Below, in pieces: positions 8,224 through 12,314 of a stretch of 12,314 nt of DNA. The DNA lies in contig NZ_SPQM01000133.1 in NCBI RefSeq assembly GCF_004570345.1, positions 1 to 12,314 on the forward strand, read 5' to 3'. The stretch's first letter is position 1. Each line of letters opens with the position of its first letter. The DNA is from Blastococcus sp. CT_GayMR20. Lineage in GTDB: Bacteria > Actinomycetota > Actinomycetes > Mycobacteriales > Geodermatophilaceae. Below the pieces are notes generated by a model. That model saw only the letters and a program-made list of their open reading frames with translations, made no database searches and had not been told where the DNA came from. The position numbers and the translations under genes are program-made.

Positions 8224-9285
8224 TTGCGCTCAGCGCGGATGACGAAGACCGCGGCTCTGCTGCTCGCCGGCAGCCTGGCCCTCGCGGCCTGTGCCAGCGA
8301 CGAAGAAGGCGGCAACGGCGGCGGCGGCAGCGAGGGCACCGCCGCTGCCGAGGAGCTCAACGTCGGTCTGGCTTTCGACACCGGCGGTGAGGGCGACCGC
8401 TCGTTCAACGACTCTTCCATCGCCGGGGTCGAGGCCGCGATCGAGGCGAACGGGGGCGACTACACGTCCCTGAGCCCGAACGCCGACGCCTCCAACCGCG
8501 CTGACCTGCTGACCCAGCTCGCCGACGAGGGCCACAACCCGATCATCGCCGTCGGCTTCGCCTACGGCGACGTCATCGGCGAGGTGGCCGAGCAGTACCC
8601 GGACACGACATTCGCGATCATCGACTCGTCGGTGGCCGAGATCGGTGCCGACAACCTCACCGGCCTGCTGTTCGCCGAGGAGCAGGGCTCCTTCCTGGCG
8701 GGCGTCGCGGCCGCGCTCAAGACCACGACGAACCACGTCGGCTTCGTCGGCGGCGTCGAGAGCGCCCTGATCGAGAAGTTCGAGGCGGGATTCTTCGCCG
8801 GGGCCGAGGCCGTCAAGCCCGACATCACGATCGACTCGACCTACCTGACGCCGGCCGGTGACTTCTCCGGGTTCAACGACCCGGCGAAGGGCCAGATCGC
8901 GGCGCAGGGCATGTACGACGGCGGCGCCGACATCGTCTACCACGCGGCCGGTGGCTCGGGCCTCGGCGTGTTCCAGGCGGCTGCCGCCTCGGGCAAGCGC
9001 GCGATCGGAGTCGACTCCGACCAGTACCAGACGGTCGACGACCCGGCCCTGCAGGCCGTGATCATGACGTCGATGCTCAAGCGCGTCGACAACGCCGTCG
9101 AGGGCTTCATCACCGACTTCGTCGAGGGCAACCTCGAAGGCGGCACGGACGTCGTCAACGACCTGTCCACCGAGGGCGTCGGCCTGTCGGATTCCGGCGG
9201 CTTCATCGAGGACATCCAGGGCCAGATCGACGACTTCCGTCAGCAGATCATCGACGGTGACATCGAGGTCCCGACCACCCGGTGA
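8224..9285 (+). CDS. BMP-family (PnrA-like) substrate-binding lipoprotein of an ABC nucleoside importer
   Basis: A 353-residue lipoprotein. A basic N-terminus and hydrophobic stretch end in the lipobox LAAC with Cys23, followed by a Gly/Glu/Ser-rich tether (24-44). The mature part has family marks: VGLAFDTGGEGDRSFNDSSIAG (48-68), NHVGFVGGVES (170-180), YHAAGGSGLGVFQAA (239-253) and the ligand-site stretch IGVDSDQY (261-268). Characterised members (PnrA, BmpA, the B. subtilis guanosine system) bind purine nucleosides; the ligand here is inferred. Start: TTG at 8224 lies 6 bases after AGGAG (8213-8217), whereas the ATG at 8239 is 21 bases away, so TTG is preferred. It would still leave a proper signal peptide. 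It is followed, after a 338-bp gap with hairpins, by the ATPase and permease genes. Confidence 0.93.
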   Translation: MRSARMTKTAALLLAGSLALAACASDEEGGNGGGGSEGTAAAEELNVGLAFDTGGEGDRSFNDSSIAGVEAAIEANGGDYTSLSPNADASNRADLLTQLADEGHNPIIAVGFAYGDVIGEVAEQYPDTTFAIIDSSVAEIGADNLTGLLFAEEQGSFLAGVAAALKTTTNHVGFVGGVESALIEKFEAGFFAGAEAVKPDITIDSTYLTPAGDFSGFNDPAKGQIAAQGMYDGGADIVYHAAGGSGLGVFQAAAASGKRAIGVDSDQYQTVDDPALQAVIMTSMLKRVDNAVEGFITDFVEGNLEGGTDVVNDLSTEGVGLSDSGGFIEDIQGQIDDFRQQIIDGDIEVPTTR

Positions 9286-9290
9286 CACAC

Positions 9291-9320
9291 GACGCGGGCC
9301 CGCGGCAGCGGGTCCGCGTC
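9291..9320 (+). terminator. Strong hairpin just after the lipoprotein stop codon
   Basis: Arms 9291-9303 (GACGCGGGCCCGC) and 9308-9320 (GCGGGTCCGCGTC) pair over 13 bp with one G-U and a 4-base loop, starting 5 bases after the stop codon. No T-run follows. It could be a terminator, a partial attenuator, or a 3' stabiliser of the lipoprotein mRNA. Confidence 0.55.
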
Positions 9321-9335
9321 CACTCCGATCGACCC

Positions 9336-9388
9336 CGACGGCGGGTCCGGGCGCACAGGCTCCGCTGCTGTGCCCGGGCCCGCCGTCG
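9336..9388 (+). terminator. Second large hairpin between lipoprotein and ATPase genes
   Basis: Arms 9336-9351 and 9373-9388 pair over 16 bp with one U-G. Inside, CACAG (9354-9358) pairs with CTGTG (9368-9372), leaving a 2-base bulge and a 9-base loop. It stands 15 bases after the first hairpin, so the two form a tandem pair. The run that follows (TGTTCC) is only weakly T-rich. Confidence 0.5.
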
Positions 9389-9623
9389 TGTTCCGGGGGC
9401 CGGGTCGCCGCGGCTCCGGTCACCCGCTCAGAGGCTTTCCCGGGGCCGGTTTCCCTGCGGAACGGGTGGGTGCGACATCATGCGGCGAGCCGATCTCCAC
9501 GCGCCCCCGTGGGGCGCGCCCGGGCTCGGGCGAGTCGGTGACGACGGTCGACCCCGTCGCCACCGATGCACACGACGACGTGCGCCGCGTACCCCGTGGA
9601 TGCACCCGAGGGAGGGGCCCACC
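9389..9623 (+). other. Rest of the lipoprotein-ATPase gap: third hairpin and direct repeats
   Basis: No gene is seen. CGCGCCCC (9500-9507) / GGGGCGCG (9511-9518) is a perfect 8-bp stem with a CGT loop, flanked by an outer pair CGAGCC (9486-9491) / GGCTCG (9523-9528). ACCCCGT and GATGCAC occur in the same order at 9551-9571 and, closer together, at 9591-9605, just before the ribosome-binding site. The whole 9286-9623 gap has one TA step and no TANNNT hexamer on the plus strand, so no promoter of the usual kind is visible. Confidence 0.5.
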
Positions 9624-11213
9624 ATGGCCACAACGGGAGACACCGGGACGGACGCCGTCCCCCTGGCCGTCGAGCTGCGCGGGATCACCAAGCGGTTCCC
9701 CGGTGTGGTCGCCAACCGCGACATCGAGCTGAAGGTCCGCCGCGGCGAGGTGCACGCGATCGTCGGCGAGAACGGCGCCGGCAAGTCGACGCTCATGAAG
9801 ACGCTGTACGGCGAGCACCGCCCCGACGAGGGCACGATCCTCATCGACGGCCGGGAGCTGACCCTCCGCAGCCCGTCGGACGCCATCGGCGCCGGCATCG
9901 GCATGGTCCACCAGCACTTCATGCTGGCCGACAACTTCACCGTGCTCGAGAACATCGTCCTCGGCAGCGAGCCCACCCGCGGGGGCCGGCTGGACCGCGC
10001 CGAGGCGCGCCGGCGGATCCTCGAGCTCTCCGACCGCTACGCCCTCGGACTCGACCCCGACGTCCTCGTGGAGGACCTCGGCGTCGGTGCCCGTCAGCGC
10101 GTCGAGATCGCCAAGGTGCTCTACCGCGACGCCCGCATCCTCATCCTCGACGAGCCCACCGCCGTGCTGGTGCCCCACGAGGTCGACGAGCTCTTCGGCA
10201 ACCTGGCGGAGCTCACCCGCGAGGGACTCACGGTCCTCTTCATCTCCCACAAGCTCGACGAGGTCCGTCGCGTCGCGAACTCGATCACCGTCATCCGCCG
10301 CGGCACCACGGTGGGCACGGCCGACCCGAAGACGACGACGGTCCGCCAGCTGGCCGAGTTGATGGTCGGGGCCGAGCTGCCGTCGCCGGAGACCCGCACG
10401 TCCACGGTGCGCGAGAAGCCCGTCATCTCCGTCGAGCACCTCACCGTGGTCACCCCGGAGGGCCGGCCCCTGATCGACGACGTCGGCCTCACCGTCCGCG
10501 AGGGCGAGGTCGTGGGCATCGCCGGCGTGGAGGGCAACGGCCAGGCCGAGCTGGTCGACGCGATCATGGGCCTGCGTCCGCTCGCGGCGGGGACGGTCGT
10601 CTTCGACGGCGGGGGGACGGGCGACGGCGGTTCCGTCGGCCTCGAGGACATCACCCACTGGAGCACCCGCGCCCGCCGCGAGGCCGGCCTGGGCTTCATC
10701 CCGGAGGACCGCCACCGCCAGGGGATGCTGCTCGAGGCGCCGCTCTGGGAGAACCGGATCCTGGGTCACCAGACGCTGCCGCCGGCCGCCAAGGGCATGT
10801 TCATCGACCGCAAGTCGGCCCGCGCCGACACCGAGCGGATCATGCAGCAGTACGACGTCCGGGCGCCGAGCCCCGACACCCTCGCCGTCGCCCTGTCCGG
10901 CGGGAACCAGCAGAAGCTCATCGTCGGGCGCGAGATGAGCTCCGACCCCCGGCTGCTCATCGCGGCGCACCCGACCCGCGGCGTCGACATCGGGGCGCAG
11001 GCGGCGATCTGGGAACTGCTCAAGGACGCCCGCGCCGAGGGGATGGGAATCCTGCTGATCTCCGCCGACCTCGACGAGCTGATCGGCCTGTCGGACACGC
11101 TGCACGTGATGCTGCGGGGCCGGCTGGTGGCCACGCTCGACCCGGCCCGCGTCACGCCGGAGGAGCTCGGCGGCCACATGACCGGGGCCCACCACACGGC
11201 AGGTGCGGCATGA
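9624..11213 (+). CDS. ABC nucleoside importer ATP-binding protein, two fused NBDs (NupO-like)
   Basis: A 529-residue cytoplasmic ATPase with two nucleotide-binding domains. NBD1 (about 14-255) has Walker A GENGAGKST (48-56), a family-type signature LGVGARQ (152-158), Walker B ILILDEP (172-178) and the H-loop His209. NBD2 (about 266-515) is degenerate as is normal for this family: its P-loop GVEGNGQAEL (301-310) lacks the Lys, its Walker B reads LLIAAHPTRG with His in place of the catalytic Glu (His449), while its signature LSGGNQQK (424-431) is perfect. This asymmetry means one composite site (NBD1 Walker A with NBD2 signature) hydrolyses ATP. The ATG at 9624 has GGAGG 8 bases upstream (9611-9615). 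Its stop overlaps the permease start by ATGA, so the two are coupled. Confidence 0.94.
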   Translation: MATTGDTGTDAVPLAVELRGITKRFPGVVANRDIELKVRRGEVHAIVGENGAGKSTLMKTLYGEHRPDEGTILIDGRELTLRSPSDAIGAGIGMVHQHFMLADNFTVLENIVLGSEPTRGGRLDRAEARRRILELSDRYALGLDPDVLVEDLGVGARQRVEIAKVLYRDARILILDEPTAVLVPHEVDELFGNLAELTREGLTVLFISHKLDEVRRVANSITVIRRGTTVGTADPKTTTVRQLAELMVGAELPSPETRTSTVREKPVISVEHLTVVTPEGRPLIDDVGLTVREGEVVGIAGVEGNGQAELVDAIMGLRPLAAGTVVFDGGGTGDGGSVGLEDITHWSTRARREAGLGFIPEDRHRQGMLLEAPLWENRILGHQTLPPAAKGMFIDRKSARADTERIMQQYDVRAPSPDTLAVALSGGNQQKLIVGREMSSDPRLLIAAHPTRGVDIGAQAAIWELLKDARAEGMGILLISADLDELIGLSDTLHVMLRGRLVATLDPARVTPEELGGHMTGAHHTAGAA

Positions 11214-12314
11214 CCTTCCTCCGCCGGCTCGCGCCGGCCCTCCTCCCGTCCCTCTTCGCGGTGGTGATCGCGCTGATCATCTCCTCGGTCGTCATGGCGG
11301 CGCTGGGGGTGAACCCGTTCGACGTCTTCGCCGTGATGGTGGACTTCGGCGAGACGCCGGCGCAGCAGGTCACAGCGATGGTCGTGATCGTCAACCGGGC
11401 GATCCCGCTGTTCCTCGCCGGGCTCGCGGTGTCGATCGCGTTCCGGATGGGCCTGTTCAACATCGGCGTCGAGGGCCAGTACCGGCTCGCGACGATCGTG
11501 GCGGCCGGGCTCGGCGCCGCGGTCGCGCTGCCCGGGCCGCTGCACATCCTGCTGATCGTGGTCGTGGCGATGGCCGTGGCCGCGATCTGGGCCGGCATCG
11601 TCGCGGTGCTGAAGGTGACGCGCGGTGTCAGCGAGGTGATCAGCTCGATCATGATGAACTTCATCGCCCTCGGCATCGCGTCCTACCTGCTGACCGGCCC
11701 GCTCCGGGGCAGCGAGGAGGGTGCCTCGATCGTCAGCACCGCCGAGATCCCCGAGTCGGGTCAGATGCCGGCCCTGAACGGCGTGTTCGACCTCCTCGGG
11801 CTGGCCAACCCGCCCCGCCAGCTCTACGGCTTCCTCATCGTCGCCGTCGTGGTCGGCGCGGCCATCGCCGTGCTCCTCAACCGCACCCGGTTCGGCTTCG
11901 ACCTCAAGGCGAGCGGGATGTCGCCGTCGGCCGCCAGCGCCAGCGGGGTCAACGCGAGGGGGATGGTGGTCAAGACGATGCTGCTCTCCGGCGCCGTCGC
12001 GGGCTTGATCGGCCTGCCCGACCTGCTGGGTAACACCCACTCGTACACGACCGAATTCACCGCCGGGCTGGGCTTCCTCGGCATCGCGGTCGCGCTGCTG
12101 GGCCGCAACCGACCGCTCGGCATCGCGTTCGCCGCCCTGCTGTTCGGCTTCCTCGACCGGTCGCTGGTACCGCTGCAGATCCAGGACTATCCGTCGTCTG
12201 TGGTGATCATCGTGCAGGGCACGATCGTGCTGGCCGTGGTGGTGGCCAACGAGATCGCGCGGCGGGTGACCCGCCGCTCGGCGGAGCGCGGCACCGCGCC
12301 GCCCGTGGGCGGGA
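11210..12314 (+). CDS. ABC nucleoside importer permease (NupP-like), cut by right edge
   Basis: Open from the ATG at 11210 to the window edge with no stop, giving 368 residues, so only a short tail is probably missing. It has many hydrophobic segments (about 11-32, 55-76, 92-108, 112-134, 145-163, 205-223, 255-274, 285-298, 303-318, 331-349). The motif FRMGLFNIGVEGQ (78-90) is highly characteristic of BmpB/NupP/YufP-type permeases, as are SEVISSIMMNFIA (141-153) and AASASGVNARG (241-251). The start overlaps the ATPase stop by ATGA. The protein would form the membrane pore with a second permease expected just to the right. The basic end RRVTRRSAER (351-360) fits a cytoplasmic tail. Confidence 0.93.
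   Translation, partial: MTFLRRLAPALLPSLFAVVIALIISSVVMAALGVNPFDVFAVMVDFGETPAQQVTAMVVIVNRAIPLFLAGLAVSIAFRMGLFNIGVEGQYRLATIVAAGLGAAVALPGPLHILLIVVVAMAVAAIWAGIVAVLKVTRGVSEVISSIMMNFIALGIASYLLTGPLRGSEEGASIVSTAEIPESGQMPALNGVFDLLGLANPPRQLYGFLIVAVVVGAAIAVLLNRTRFGFDLKASGMSPSAASASGVNARGMVVKTMLLSGAVAGLIGLPDLLGNTHSYTTEFTAGLGFLGIAVALLGRNRPLGIAFAALLFGFLDRSLVPLQIQDYPSSVVIIVQGTIVLAVVVANEIARRVTRRSAERGTAPPVGG

Noticed and set aside
9420..11195. Long minus-strand open frame (591 codons) opposite the ATPase gene
   Set aside because: Its translation is compositionally biased shadow sequence. The plus-strand ATPase has every expected motif.

Overview
The window is a dense stretch of very high G+C chromosome with GTG and TTG starts, short intergenic gaps and at least two apparently leaderless genes. 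This, together with the gene content, points to an actinobacterium; Geodermatophilaceae or a near relative is my guess, not something I could test. I see no mobile elements, CRISPR arrays, tRNAs or rRNAs. Most genes look like ordinary housekeeping genes.

Layout, left to right. (1) Positions 1-474, minus strand: the N-terminal part of a secreted, Pro/Ala-rich protein that runs off the left edge. (2) Divergent from it, 680-2005 plus: a CNNM/CorC-type (TlyC-like) membrane protein with paired CBS domains. (3) 2007-2960 minus: galE, UDP-glucose 4-epimerase, tail-to-tail with the CorC gene and separated from it by one base. (4) 2994-4109 plus: an aromatic/histidinol-phosphate aminotransferase (HisC/Pat family), head-to-head with galE. 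(5) 4164-6764 plus: trpS, a 2'-5' RNA ligase-like phosphoesterase that overlaps it by ATGA, and a YihY/BrkB membrane protein. (6) 6676-7995 minus: a secreted, probably membrane-anchored D-Ala-D-Ala carboxypeptidase whose 3' end overlaps yihY by 89 bp. (7) 8224-12314 plus: a BMP-family nucleoside importer, consisting of a substrate-binding lipoprotein, a double-NBD ATPase and a first permease cut by the right edge.

The genes fall into three groups: cell envelope (secreted protein, CorC, galE, carboxypeptidase, YihY), tryptophan/aromatic metabolism and translation (HisC/Pat, trpS and its partner), and nucleoside uptake. The importer should go on to the right with a second permease.

The least ordinary signals are non-coding and lie in the importer locus. 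The leader of the lipoprotein gene (about 8114-8223) holds two perfect 10-bp hairpins that share an 11-bp repeat. Next to them is a small stem that would hide the ribosome-binding site and cannot form at the same time as the second hairpin. The 338-bp gap between lipoprotein and ATPase genes carries two large hairpins and no TANNNT hexamer on the plus strand, which suggests read-through expression of the downstream genes. Both convergent gene junctions also have a hairpin spanning or close to the stop codons.
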